From assembly GCF_026914265.1 (NCBI RefSeq), contig NC_069136.1:31029201-31093200 (forward strand): DNA of 64,000 bases, written 5' to 3'. Shown piece by piece: positions 1 to 12,700 of the stretch; within the stretch, counting starts at the first letter, position 1, and every line of letters starts with the position of its first letter. A program made the position numbers and the translations under genes. Under the pieces are notes generated by a model that was given only the letters and a program-made list of their open reading frames with translations, was not told the DNA's origin and made no database searches. This stretch comes from Mya arenaria. Taxonomy: Eukaryota; Mollusca; Bivalvia; Myida; Myidae.

Positions 1-1660
1 ACTAAAAATTGAAAAACGGTTGATTTACATATCTTGACTTAACTTGGTATTTAGGAAGAGTTTATGGAGTCCTTTTATTGGATTGTGTTTGAGGCCCCTG
101 TGATCAAGGCCACTGTTACTGAAAATAGAAAAACAGTTGAAACCGAATCTCACAATGAAAGCTGAAGTTCTTCTGTCAATCATGGAAAACCAGGTTTCGT
201 TGCATTGTGGCATTTCTTGTTTATTCTGTAAAGGAAGTAGCAGAACTCACATAGTTATGATGATAATAAAAATAGCTTAATCACATGTTGATCCTTGACA
301 GAGTCACATTGGATCACCCATATCAAAAAAGCCAAGGACAGACAGGAGCCCTATTCGACCTTGAAACTACAAAGATAACTACAGCACCAACCTCATGACT
401 ACAAATAGTGGCATTGTGGCATTTCAAGAATGCACTTATTGTTCATCGGACTGGAAAAAACATTGTCCCACATGAGATTTGAATCTCCAATATACACACA
501 CTAAAATGTTTGTATGCAATTATTCTTATCATGTTAACATTTTTAACTCTTTAAATATTTGCATATAATGTGGATGAAAGACTGGACAATGATAAGAACC
601 TGGGCTATCCTAGATTACAATGAATGTGTATTGTTTTTGGACTCTTTTAAATTATGTTGCATATTTCATTTTGTCATGTTAAGAAACAAATCATTTTATC
701 ATGTTTTGTATGTGTTAACAAAAATGCACGTTTTTTGTGTATTGCTGTTTTTTTTCATTTTTAAGATTAAGATAAGAATGATTTAATTGTTACAGAAATA
801 TCTATCTACCAAGCCATGCATAAAACTGTACCAAAATTGTGTAATGTTTTCCAAATACATGTATTTCAATGAATGCTATGTATCAATATTTTTAAGGTAT
901 TGTTTGTCATGTTTTTAAATAGTGCCAACAAAAGATGGAAACGTCATACAGTGTGTTCTATTCTTCAATCTTCCCTTTAGAAAATGTGAGCTACGTAATG
1001 ATTATAAAATCATAAGTATTTTGTACTAACATGCTGGTTCACTTTCCTTAACTCAATGCAGTTGTGCTGTGGACATTACTGATGTATACACATTGGGGCC
1101 GCCTTATTAACGACATAATATCGAAACATATTCGGTATAACAGATTGCGTTCAAACTGTGTTTAACTTGCAAATTAAAACACGACACAAGATGACTCAAG
1201 TGATAAGCGTAACAGTTTGTTTTGGAATAAAATAGATAAAGAGGCACCCAGCGTTACCAGAATTGACCTCCAGTATTTTTTAATCTTCATGTTGTTATGC
1301 ATTAATTTTACAGTAATGGTTCTTATACACATAACGAACTTAAACATGTTTTCATAAATGAATTAAAGTACATGTTTTTTGAAACTTACAAAAAATGACA
1401 CAAAATGAAACTACTTGGAACACAATTTCTAACAAAGATTAACTTTGTTTTAGCCAAATGGCGATCAATAAAAGACAGACTTTTGAGGCATGTCTATAAT
1501 TTAATCATTTGAATACATGGGGATTATGACACTTCGTGTCTGCTTATGCTATGAAGTTGAAGGCCAACCTTTAACTTATCAAACAATGTTGGCAGGTTTA
1601 ATTTCAATACCTTGATATGGCTTTCAAGGTAAAAACCAAACTTATAGAGACGCTAATCAA
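1..1660. other. AT-rich noncoding stretch, nothing recognised
   Basis: Low-GC sequence with short runs of T and A and no open frame bounded by convincing splice sites. I see no gene, RNA or repeat family here that I can support. Confidence 0.6.
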
Positions 1661-1666
1661 TTTCGT

Positions 1667-2275
1667 TTGCTGTCGCGGCCCATCACCTTCCCTTCCTTCA
1701 GGCTCCCGCGCCTTATCTTTCAGGCTCCCATCTCCTCATCCAGGCTCCTGTTCCCTTCCTTCTGGGCTCCTGTCCCCTACCATCCATGCTCCCGTCCTAT
1801 TCCCTCCGCGATCCCGTCGCTTCCCGGACCCGTCCCCTTCCCTCCAGGCCCCCGTACCCAACCCTCCAGGATCGGGTCTCCTCCCAAAAGCTTCCCTTCC
1901 CCTACCATCCGTGCACTCGTTCCTTTCTGAACTCGTCCCCTTCCCTCCGAACTTCCGTCCCCTACCCTCGGCTCCATGATCCGGTCCTCTTTCCCCCAGG
2001 CTTCCGTCCCGTACCATCTAGGCTGCCGTCTACTCTCCAGGGCTCCCTGCACCTGTTTCCTTACCTTCGGACCATCCCTTTCCCTCTGTGCTCCCGTCCC
2101 ATACCACCCAGGCCTCTGTCCCTACCGTCGACTCCATGCTCTTGATTGGTCTCCTTTTGGCTCCCACCCCCTTACCTCCATGCTCTCGTCCCCTTCCTAC
2201 TGGGCTCCCATCCCCTTCCCTTTGTGTTCCCGTCCCCTTCTCTCCGTGCTCCCGTCCCATTCACTACGCTACTTG
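1667..2275. repeat. pyrimidine-rich degenerate minisatellite
   Basis: About 0.6 kb of imperfect tandem copies built on variants of CTCCCGTCCCCTTCC and CTACCATCCATGCT. The + strand is nearly all C and T, the - strand is purine-rich. Copies diverge a lot, so the array is old or lightly homogenised. Open frames on both strands here are low-complexity proline/serine or glycine/arginine strings and are not believed. Confidence 0.8.
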
Positions 2276-2804
2276 ATACATTACAGTAAACGATCTGTTT
2301 ATATAAAATTTGAAATTGATTTACAACAGTTTTGTTTATTTTATTAAGATTCATGTGACTAACGATTCATTTACTTTTCTTTTTAAACCAAATATTAGGT
2401 GAAGTAGGCGTTTAATACAAACAATATGTCGTTACTATATTGAGGTCGTTTTCAATTTATGATGGTTTCAACTTTGTTTGGAAGCAATATGACACAGATA
2501 CAAGTAAATATCTAAACGCTATTTGAAACGTAAACTAAAGCTAATCTTAACGCTTTCACAAAGCCATAAATGTAAAATATATTAAATATAATTAATCATT
2601 TTAATTCACAAGACTGACTTTTTGAAGAAAAAATATACATATTCGACTAAAGTGGTTAGATCAAGTGTTTGTTTTCTCTGTGGATACACAATAAGCCAGC
2701 TATCAAAATTCGCACGTTCCGACCAAGCATTTCACGTCACGTTTAGCAGCCGAAAGGGGGTTCAATATATTGTGTTAGGCCGTCCGTCTGTCTGTTAAGG
2801 AATT

Positions 2805-2850
2805 ATGCGTGCACATGCAGGCCAGTGCGGCGTCCAGATTGGAGCTAAGG
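2805..2850 (+). pseudogene. short tubulin-like 5' coding fragment (relic)
   Basis: A 46-bp patch starts with ATG and reads M-R-x-H-A-G-Q-C-G-V-Q-I-G-A-K, close to the conserved amino terminus of alpha/beta-tubulins, but it lacks about three residues after M-R and the residues after A-K do not continue as tubulin. No further tubulin exon is seen near. Best read as a fragment of a tubulin first exon or a processed copy. Chance similarity is possible at this length. Confidence 0.4.
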
Positions 2851-4189
2851 AAGGGAAGGATACATTTGGTATCATATTAACATCTTCATTGAGAGTGTGC
2901 AGCTTACTACATAATATTGAACATGATTATACCACAAGTTATTAGTAACATCAGTGAGACCAGTGCTTTATTATTTTAAAGCGCTGCAGTCGGACAGCTA
3001 GTGCTATTCTTCCAAGTAATCGACCCGTGTTCATGAATATCCTCATTGCACAAGTGAAGGTAACACACTTTACCTATAAAGAAATATAACCGTGGACTTG
3101 TCCAATAGGTCACAGCTCACGGGTCAAAATTATTTATTCAAATAGTTTGGCCAAGCGCGAAATACATTTCTATTACGTAATGGTTAAAGATGGTGGGATG
3201 AGATTCAGTCGTATAACCATTTGTTTTGTAAACGTGGATAACCTTACTTTTTAGTGGTCAACATACTATTGTGTGATCTGCCCACCAGCTGAAGTAACGG
3301 CCGCAGTTGTGAACGACTCCTCACCTTTCCGTAACAATGTCAAATATGTTTGAATTTTACACCAGGAAAAATGTACGAAAAACATAAGTTTGTTATGAAA
3401 GATATTAAATGGTTGTTGCATAAACACCTATTTAATTCATGGCAAAAAGAAGAAAGTATACACCACTTCATACTAATGAAAAACTACAAGTAATCCGATC
3501 GTATATATTAGAATATTCGTTCATAGAGTAAGCCAAAAGCTGAAATATTGCTATCAATGAGAATTCGGCTTAAACAAAACTGGAGTGAAAATATTGATAG
3601 GACTTTGTTAATATTACAAATTTTATCATTGGTGTCAAATAAAAATATTGCAAAGGTGGATTTTTAAGAGATAAACACAGACAACCAATGACTCTTGATG
3701 TTGAATGTATAAATGCTTTCTAAGCTTGAACAAATAATACCAAAGGCATGTAATAGTGAAATATATGAGCGGAAGAATATATGAGCTGACGAATATATGA
3801 GCGGATTATTTTAATTATCAAGTCCGCTACTTCAGACGCTTGAAACGGTTTTAGTACAAGTTTTTTGTTTAACAGTTACACATGACAAAGCAGTTGGTTA
3901 TGGACAGAAGCACGAACGTAAGCACTTCAGTTCAATGTTGAGATACTTTGTGTCAAGTGAGTATCATTTGCGGAATAAAGCATAAAGCAACATACACAAA
4001 CTCTTTGAATTAGAATTGCAATGAGATTCCAAAGATATACAGGCTGTCCTAAGAATTATAATTTCTTCTTGTCAATACAGGTGTCCACTATTGCACATAG
4101 CACAAAGTCCGTGCTTATACTGCTGTGTGCTTATAGGAAGTATACATTTGACACTGAACATATGTGCTCCTTCAGACGGCATTCAGCTC
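2851..4189. other. noncoding stretch, nothing recognised
   Basis: AT-rich sequence without supportable exons or repeat arrays. A local triplicate of ATATGAGCGGA/ATATGAGCTGA-like words sits at about 3764-3805. Confidence 0.5.
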
Positions 4190-4535
4190 GACTTTCGCCT
4201 ATTGAACTTGCTCGTCTTTCCATTCACCTCTAACTGTTGAGCTGGCTCATCATTCCATATTCACCTCTAACTGTTGAGCTGGCTCGTCATACCTTTTACC
4301 TCTAACTGTTGAACTGGCTCGTCATTCCATTCACCTCTAACTGTTAAACTGACTCATCATTCCATTCACCTCTAACTGTTGAACTGGCTCATCATTTCAT
4401 TAACCCCTAACTAATGAACTGGCTCGTCATTCCAGTCACCTCTAACTGTTGAACTGGCTCATCATTCAACACACCTATAACTGTTGAACTGGCTATCATT
4501 CCATTTACCTCTAACTGTTGAAAAGGCCCGTCAAA
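4190..4535. repeat. 35-bp minisatellite
   Basis: About ten imperfect copies of a 35-bp unit containing CTAACTGTTGAACTGGCTC followed by a TCATTCCATTCACCT-like block. Copies differ by single substitutions and small gaps. Confidence 0.85.
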
Positions 4536-4764
4536 AACCAGAACTTATTTGAATAGTGGTCGGTCACACATTATATGGTATATAGATAGGCGACTGATGT
4601 ATGTTGATGAATTAATACAGCTTACTTAATTTATTTTCTGACTCACCCAACGATTTGGCTTAAGTAAATACAAGGAAATATGTATACATACAGACACCAA
4701 CCTGGCATGAAAGCTGCTTACACTTTTATTGATGGTTGTGGACAATAATAATATACGTTAAACC

Positions 4765-4855
4765 ATGGCGTGTGTCAGAATTAATGGTCGACCTGTCGTG
4801 ACTCGGACCAGGCGGGTGGCGGAGTATGAGTGTAATACACAGCTTCTGTATCTGG
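4765..4855 (+). CDS. candidate first coding exon, gene unknown
   Basis: An ATG in reasonable context opens 30 codons that are GC-richer than the surroundings and rich in Arg, Val and Thr, ending at a good splice donor (CTGG followed by gtgagg) in phase 1. No downstream partner with a matching phase could be assigned. It could be an alternative first exon of the downstream plakin gene, of another gene, or a chance frame. No family was recognised. Confidence 0.3.
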
Positions 4856-5289
4856 GTGAGGTGTCGATGTTTTTCTACGCGATGTGATATACTGCTCATG
4901 CTTATTCACGTATTTGATACTGCACACAGCATTTATCACTGGATACATTTAAAATAATACAATATTTACTATACGTAATAATAGGATACCAACATGGTGT
5001 CTTAGTACGGACAATAGCATATCCGTTATGGGATTTTAATACGTTTCGATACTTACTCGCATACACGCGTTGACGGACAATTTAACAAAGTTAAACACCT
5101 ACTTATTAATGACTTGTGACAAGCATGTGTCTGCCTATAGTGTTAATGTTGACATGAAACATTTATGAGTGTCACTTCAAATATCCACTGATTACTAAAA
5201 ATTCGGACATGCGTCGGTCACCTGACTCCTTTTTTACACTGAACTACGCATGTCTAAAATATTTACTACTCGGAAACTATTATTCCCCG

Positions 5290-5297
5290 TGACGTCA
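5290..5297. promoter_or_regulatory. full palindromic CRE (TGACGTCA)
   Basis: A perfect 8-bp cAMP-response element, the classical CREB/ATF site, lies 41 bases upstream of the ATG of the candidate exon at 5338. The position fits a promoter-proximal site, but no TATA box or start site is demonstrated. Confidence 0.4.
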
Positions 5298-5337
5298 TGT
5301 AATTAAGTGCGCATGTCAGGACAGAAGTGTGAACGAA

Positions 5338-5411
5338 ATGATGACGCTAAGATCGTCTGTGCGTACTGGAAAGTTTTCTCAACTGGTGGATGTTTTCGAC
5401 AGAACCACAGT
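5338..5411 (+). CDS. candidate first coding exon beside a CRE
   Basis: Two consecutive ATG codons open 24 codons (including L-R-S-S-V-R-T-G-K-F-S-Q-L-V-D-V-F-D) that run into a strong donor (CACAGT followed by gtaagta) in phase 2. A perfect CRE lies just upstream. Its phase differs from that of the exon at 4765, so the two would not feed the same downstream exon in the same frame. Support is splice-site quality and composition only. Confidence 0.35.
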
Positions 5412-5533
5412 GTAAGTAAACTGTAAAATAACAGAAGTATTACTTACCAAAATTGTCGGCTAGGTACCCGTGATCGACCTAAACCGTTATAGGCAGTCGT
5501 GGGTATCAAGCTGTTCATAAACAAGTTAGTTGT

Positions 5534-5856
5534 CAGTGATTTTTGGATGCAATATACTGCCTTCAAAAGGCTGTTTTCCCTAGCGAAAAAGTGCTCATTT
5601 TCCCCAAAAATTCATGATATTTTCCCAATTAATTGAATAAAGATCATTTGAATGAATTAAAAAGCAATGCATTTATTAAAAAAAATAAACAAAATCTTGA
5701 CAAGTCTAGCTCTGTTACAGCATAAAAAAAGTGAAAATATGTGTATTTGCTATTATATTTGCTATTTTAGCATGATTTTGTATTTTCCCCAAAGTTGAAA
5801 AAAAATCCCAATTTGGAAGGAACAGGCAGTGAAAGTAATTCCTAAAAAAATCACTG
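5534..5856. mobile_element. small hAT-like non-autonomous DNA element
   Basis: Terminal inverted repeats begin CAGTGATTTTT at the left and end AAAAATCACTG at the right, with a second inner match (ACTGCCT on the left, AGGCAGT on the right). The CAGTG start and 0.3-kb size fit a MITE of the hAT superfamily. The interior is A/T-rich with several TTTTCCCC words and has no transposase. I could not find an exact 8-bp target duplication, so the superfamily call is tentative. Confidence 0.45.
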
Positions 5857-6169
5857 GTTGTATGACGTCTAAAACATATTAGACTATTTTAATTTCTTTC
5901 AATATGCACTAGTAAGGGTAGTGGGAGGGGGATATTAGAGAGGATGATTAAGGATACGGGATATGAGACAAGAAAGAATAGGGCGGTATTTATTTGGGTG
6001 ACAAGAAACTAAAGAGTAGTAAAAAGAATGTTGCATGTCGGCACTGTAGACCCTGTTTTACACATACTTTTCAACCATGTATTTATTTGATTTTTCGATT
6101 TGAAAATAACTTTTTTCGTGCGAACTTAATATCAAGTCTCTATGAGGGCAGGCCTTAAAATATATATGA

Positions 6170-8392
6170 TCATAATAGGGACCAGGGAAAGTGAGAATGG
6201 AGATTAATCATAGAATTCGGAACCAGAAAAGGTGAGAATGAATGGATGGAAATCTTAGTAGGAACCAGAAAAGGTGAGAATGAATGGAGAGAAATCATAG
6301 TAGGAACCAGGTAAGGTGAGAATGAATGGAGAGAAATCATAGTAGGAACCAGAAAAGGTGAGAATGAATGGAGGGAAATCATAGTAGGAACCAGGTAAGG
6401 TGAGAATGAATGGAGGGAAATCATAGTAGGAACCAGGTAAGGTGAGAATGAATGGAGAGAAATCATAGTAGGAACCAGAAAGGTGAGAATGAATGGAGGG
6501 AAATCATAGTAGGAACCAGAAAAGGTGAGAATGAATGGAGGGAAATCATAGTAGGAACCAGGTAAGGTGAGAATGAATGGAGAGAAATCATAGCAGGAAC
6601 CAGGTAAGGTGAGAATGAATGGAGGGAAATCATAGTAGGAACCAGGAAAGGTGAGAATGAATGGAGGGAAATCATAGTAGGAACCAGGAAAGGTGAGAAT
6701 CAATGGAGAGAAATCATAGCAGGAACCAGGAAAGGTGAGAATCAATGGAGAGAAATCATAGCAGGAACCAGGTAAGGTGAGAATGAATAGGGAGAAATCA
6801 TAGCAGGAACCAGGTAAGGTGAGAATGAATAGGGAGAACTCATAGCAGGAACCAGGAAAGGTGAGAATGAATGGAGGGAAATCATAGCAGGAACAAGGAA
6901 AGGTGAGAATGAATGGAGAGAAATCATAGCAGGAACCAGGTAAGGTGAGAATGAATGGAGGGAAATCATAGCAGGAACCAGGTGAGGTGAGAATAAATGG
7001 AGAGAAATCATAGTAGGAACCAGAAAAGGTGAGAATGAATGGATGGAAATCATAGTAGGAACCAGAAAAGGTGAGAATGAATGGATGGAAATCATAGTAG
7101 GAACCAGAAAAGGTGAGAATGAATGGAGAGAAATCATAGTAGGAACCAGGTAAGGTGAGAATGAATGGAGAGAAATCATAGTAGGAACCAGAAAAGGTGA
7201 GAATGAATGGAGGGAAATCATAGTAGGAACCAGGTAAGGTGAGAATGAATGGAGAGAAATCATAGCAGGAACCAGGTAAGGTGAGAATGAATGGAGGGAA
7301 ATCATAGTAGGAACCAGAAAAGGTGAGAATGAATGGAGGGAAATCATAGTAGGAACCAGGTAAGGTGAGAATGAATGGAGAGAAATCATAGCAGGAACCA
7401 GGTAAGGTGAGAATGAATGGAGGGAAATCATAGTAGGAACCAGGTAAGGTGAGAATAAATGGAGAGAAATCATAGCAGGAACCAGGAAAGGTGAGAATGA
7501 ATGGAGGGAAATCATAGTAGGAACCAGGAAAGGTGAGAATAAATGGAGGGAAATCATAGCAGGAACCAGGAAAGGTGAGAATGAATGGAGAGAAATCATA
7601 GCAGGAACCAGGTAAGGTGAGAATGAATAGGGAGAAATCATAGCAGGAACCAGGTAAGGTGAGAATGAATAGGGAGAACTCATAGCAGGAACCAGGAAAG
7701 GTGAGAATGAATGGAGGGAAATCATAGCAGGAACCAGGAAAGGTGAGAATGAATGGAGAGAAATCATAGCAGGAACCAGGTAAGGTGAGAATGAATGGAG
7801 AGAAATCATAGCAGGAACCAGGTAAGGTGAGAATGAATGGAGAGAAATCATAGCAGGAACCAGGAAAGGTGAGAATGAATGGAGAGAAATCATAGTAGGA
7901 ACCAGGTAAGGTGAGAATGAATGGAGAGAAATCATATAAGGAACCAGGAAAGGTGAGAATGAATGGAGAGAAATCATAGTAGGAACCAGGTAAGGTGAGA
8001 ATGAATGGAGGGAAATCATAGTAGGAACCAGGAAAGGTGAGAATGAATGGAGAGAAATCATAGCAGGAACCAGGTAAGGTGAGAATGAATAGGGAGAACT
8101 CATAGCAGGAACCAGGAAAGGTGAGAATGAATGGAGAGAAATCATATAAGGAACCAGGAAAGGTGAGAATGAATGGAGAGAAATCATATAAGGAACCAGG
8201 AAAGGTGAGAATGAATAGGGAGAAATCATAGTAGGAACCAGGAAAGTTGAGAATGAATGGTGAGAAATCATGTAAGGAACCAGTAAAGGTGAGAATGAAT
8301 GGAGATAAATTATAGGAACCAGTGAAGGTGTGAACGGAGAGAAATCATAACAATGGAGGGAAGTCATAGTAGGTACCAGGAAAGGTTGAAAT
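6170..8392. repeat. 42-bp minisatellite (about 53 copies)
   Basis: Tandem copies of a 42-bp unit containing GGAACCAGGTAAGGTGAGAA then TGAATGGAGAGAAATCATAG. Variants differ mainly at CAGGTAAGG, CAGGAAAGG and CAGAAAAGG and at the position after CATAG. Because 42 is divisible by three, the - strand reads as an open frame of 541 codons with a 14-residue period; composition and perfect periodicity argue it is not a gene. Many units contain CAG/GTAAGG, which matches the splice-donor consensus on the + strand. Confidence 0.95.
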
Positions 8393-8399
8393 GAATCGA

Positions 8400-9676
8400 G
8401 AGGAATTCTCGCAATCGGAAACCTAATGAAATGCAGACGAAAAAGAAACTGTTAAAGATGGAGGAGTACGACGGAAAAGACAATGGCGGGAAAGGGCGAA
8501 AGGGAAAGTAGGTGAGGTTAATGAAGGTGAAACTATGTGAATGGGAAAGGGAGAAAAAAGAGTATAGGTACGCTAATACAATCTTAGGTGATAACAGTTA
8601 CACTAAGGGAAAGGCATAACTGATCATTTAATATGCTATACTTATCGACTGCATATTTGCAAAACACTTGATTCACAAAACAGGACAAGCGAAATATAAA
8701 AGAATGTATGTGTTATTTGACAAGCCAAACGGCAGACGTATTTAAATGCTGCTTAGCTACCATTTTGTCGTTTCATTCGCTGTCACAATGTCTACCGTCC
8801 TAGGAATTAAAAAAGAAAACATACATATATATCCTTAAACTTAAGAATAAAAAGGGTTTAACCTTCAATTGTTCGCAAATGTTATAAATCAAACCATTAT
8901 TGATATACCTTCAACCTGATGAAAATGCTCATAGACCATAGCACAAACGTAACAAAAAAGTTCAATCGTCCATAGCACCAGAGTTCAATTATGGTCCTGT
9001 CAATAGTTTCCCACCAAGTGGTTTAAATATTTTGTATACACCACTCCTCGCAAATAAATGGTTGTACGAATAATGCCATCATCAGCATCATGTTTCTCCG
9101 TCGCCCCCTCCCTCATCAATCAAATCGATCGATATTATAACGTAATACAGTTAAACTCTCCTTGTTATATTTATTATATAAGTTAAATACTTTCAGAAGA
9201 TTGAACAATAAACGTGGGTTGTCATTTCTTTAAAAAAAATACTTAACTAATATTGTACGATATATATATGACGAAACTTAACGCCGACCGAAACATGGTA
9301 GATGGGCATATACGAAACTTAACGAACGCCTTAAAGCATTTACACCACATTTATTCTTGCTTATATCAATCACAATTAGGCAAAGCATGGCGTATTTATT
9401 TATCAAACCATAATATCTTCCCTCCCGACACAGTAAAATGAAACTGTTATATAGACTGGACGCAGTTTAAGTACTTTTTACGCATTGCTGCTTTGAGATG
9501 GAAGGAATGTCGTATATCTAAATATCGAGTTGCGCTAAGTTTGATTAAAGAGGCTTTTTGCCTTTTAATTTATCGTAAGTATTCATTAAATTCACATCGG
9601 GGTAGCAAGCTTCAATCCCGCGCGCATTTGCATATTTACAGCAGGACTGTGCACTGTTAAACGTGTGTGTGTGCAG
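8400..9676. other. noncoding stretch, nothing recognised
   Basis: AT-rich sequence without a supportable exon, RNA gene or repeat array. Confidence 0.5.
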
Positions 9677-9733
9677 ATAAGGAAGGATTTAAGTATGGAG
9701 TTTAGGACACATGTTCGAGAGGAACTTAAAGAT
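9677..9733 (+). CDS. candidate 57-nt internal exon, possibly plakin
   Basis: A GT-rich tract ending in tgtgtgtgcag is followed by 19 in-frame codons (I-R-K-D-L-S-M-E-F-R-T-H-V-R-E-E-L-K-D) and a donor gtaaga. Phase 0 at both ends matches the phase-0 start of the first firm plakin exon at 21280, and the charged helical composition would suit a spectrin-repeat linker. The other two frames contain stops. The intervening 11.5 kb would be one intron filled with repeats. Without transcript support this remains a candidate. Confidence 0.35.
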
Positions 9734-12700
9734 GTAAGAGTTTTATCTATTTTGTACTTAGCACTTGTTGTAAATGTGATTTCACACAACTTTACATCGC
9801 ACTAATTGTTTTAACGAGAAACCTGCTGTATTTTATGGAACAAAATACAGACCTTAGCATTCTAAACTGTCACCTCGTCACAAAACATCCTCAATTTATT
9901 GAATAAATGTTTGCTATATATTTATGTATATTATATACAATGCACTCGTATTATAACCGTATTCGTAGTGCATATGTGAGTCTAGTGACCATGCTACTTA
10001 AATCATGTCTCTAACATCTTTAATACAACCGTACGTGTTTCGAACAATACCATTATGGAATCATGACTGGTATGTATACACGAAGTCCTGTTTTCCACCA
10101 AACAAATATGTTTATTTTTTATAAAAAGCGGAATATAATTCAAGTAAATATGTCAATGCCCGCCTTAACCATTTTAACGTATATCGTAGCTGGTAAATTC
10201 GCATATTATACTATCAATTTCATTACCTTATAATCTTATAATATAAGTTCAATTCCCTAATAAGTTGTTTAATTTTGTTGATTTTCCCCTTGTTTCTATT
10301 TAAAACCACTTCAATGGGCAAACTCCATGTGAAATCGACTTATCTTTCAACAATTGAATGCAGTTTTATGTACATCTGCCAATTTCACGAACAATTGACC
10401 ACACTGACTACCGTATAGTAAGTACGGGTGATTAAAGACTTGCACTGTCACTGAAAGGTCAATATGTTTAGGACAGGGTGATAGTGGGAACTATCATGTC
10501 ATCGGTTGTGCTCAAACGGTGTCATCTCTAGAGATGGAGTTTAAAATGGAAATAACCATTATAGATACGGTGAGATATAAAATCCATAACGCTTTGATAA
10601 TCAAATTAAAATAGCATCCTAATTATTGTATGTTTCCTACGTAAATACTTCTAGGTAAAAATCCCCAAACAGGGGATAAATTGTTTCCTGGCCCCATGTA
10701 GGCGACGTGCCACGGCAAGAACAAATCTATATAGTTAAGTTACTATTTATTAAACAATAACATGTTATACGAATAGGGCAAAAATAGGATTTCCATTCAC
10801 AAAACAAGCCTATCGCCCACAGGTGGTGTATATTGCGTTACATTTATTACAGGATCAGTATCACTTTCCCATAAATGTCACATAGTTGCAGTTCAAAGTT
10901 ATCTACGACCCGCTTACTTCTAGCGTGAATGATTTATCACTCATGTGATTTTGATTGAGGCATTTCTCGACCTTTCAGTTTTATCATACGGTTTTATACC
11001 AATACCAAATACTTTCTTTATATACAAATAAACGTACAAAATACTCAATATTATAAAGGTGAATGACATTCAAACAAATATCTGTCTCCACTGTAAGAAA
11101 GCTAGGAAGGTCACGGTGACTTATATACTCGGTATAACGTTACACGTAAAACTGTCAATCAAAACGTCACATTTAGTGTCAGGTACCATCGTTCTCATTA
11201 ATATTGTGACACCCTCGATAAAAACCATCTGTATCGTATAGAATCATCCGTATACAGGAATTAAGTAAGTTGTCTTCTTTCTTCTGATTTAAAACATACA
11301 TTCAAGTTCGTTGAGTGATTTATGAATAGGGGTGTAAACAAGGTTTAAGGTAAATCATCCATCATGAGTACAACAAATTGCTTTTGGTAAACGTTCATTT
11401 TAAAGTTAAAACAATGTTAAGTTTGAATACTTTAAACATTTTTAGCGAAAGCTTATTCGATATTGCATTTTGTTATTTAAGAAACAAATACAACTGCTTA
11501 ATAATCATATAAAACATAGAAATGTTCTCGATGTTAATATCTTAATTGCACTAACACATCTTTATACCCTAATGCTGGATGGCTTACCTTATTTACGTTT
11601 GGAATGTTATTTATTTGCCTTATTTATTTATCTATGATCAATTTTTACCTTTTATAATTTGAAATAAATCCCTAAGTCTTTATCTTTCAATTATGTTGTT
11701 TAATTATTTTTTCCCCTTCATTATTAAATTATTCAGTTTTCAATTTCTATAAAACACATGTTTAAATAATATATGAGTTCATGCTTTCCCTTGATATACG
11801 AAGCATGAATGTCAAAGTATTCTTATATTCGTGAACACATGATAAAACCGCACGAGTAGTGAAACACATTCCTTTTATGTGTGGAAGGTATCTTTAAACC
11901 TGGTGTGAATGCATGCGTAATCAATCATATTAAAAAGAAGAATTAAATCTTAATACAAGATTTGGTTATATCCCAACTATTTAAATTAACGTGGGCTGTT
12001 TTTTTAAGGATAGTGTGGGATTGTGAGTTTAAATGTTCGTTCATGAAGAGTTTAACACTTGTGACATTGTGCAAACAGAAGATCAATTAGAATAATTTGC
12101 TGATTTTGCTGATTTACAGTGAAAACCGTGTAGCCACGATATGTAACCTTGACCTTCATGTCCCAGACGCCAAGATCGTGAATTTATATTAGTGCAAATA
12201 TGCGGTTACTATGGATACAGAGTGTTTTATTAAATATCAATATAAGTCTTCAACAAATAATGTGCAAAACTACAGCAAAAACAAACACATTCAGGAGTGT
12301 CACCGAGTTTTGATTTGCATCTAAGGATATCTGAATATAGCAAATCGTTTTTATAACATTTGGGTAAAACCAGGAGAAAAAGCCGGCCATGATAACCACG
12401 ATGCACATAGCGTGGTTCTATTACCGGGACATGTGTTACTGGTTCCTGGGTAAACTTCACGTGAGACATAAGGTAATTTGGGTAGCCTGCTGTACATTTA
12501 CACGTACATGAGATATGCTTTCACCCCAACATGTCTGTGTGGGGGTATGTTTGTCTGTCAGTCTGTTAGTCTGCTGCTCTGTATGTAAGTTTATTTGTGC
12601 CCACAAGCCTGATCGTCCGATTGTTTGCGTCCACTCGCTGGTTGTCCGTCCGTCCGTCAGTAGGATTGGAGCCTGGATGCAGTAGGGTAATATCTAAAAG

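Noticed and set aside
1617..2347. Proline-rich + strand and glycine/arginine-rich - strand frames
   Set aside because: Low-complexity translation of the pyrimidine-rich minisatellite.
6742..8367. 541-codon - strand open frame (14-residue repeats)
   Set aside because: Produced by a 42-bp unit; no unique sequence, no splice or promoter context, perfect periodicity.
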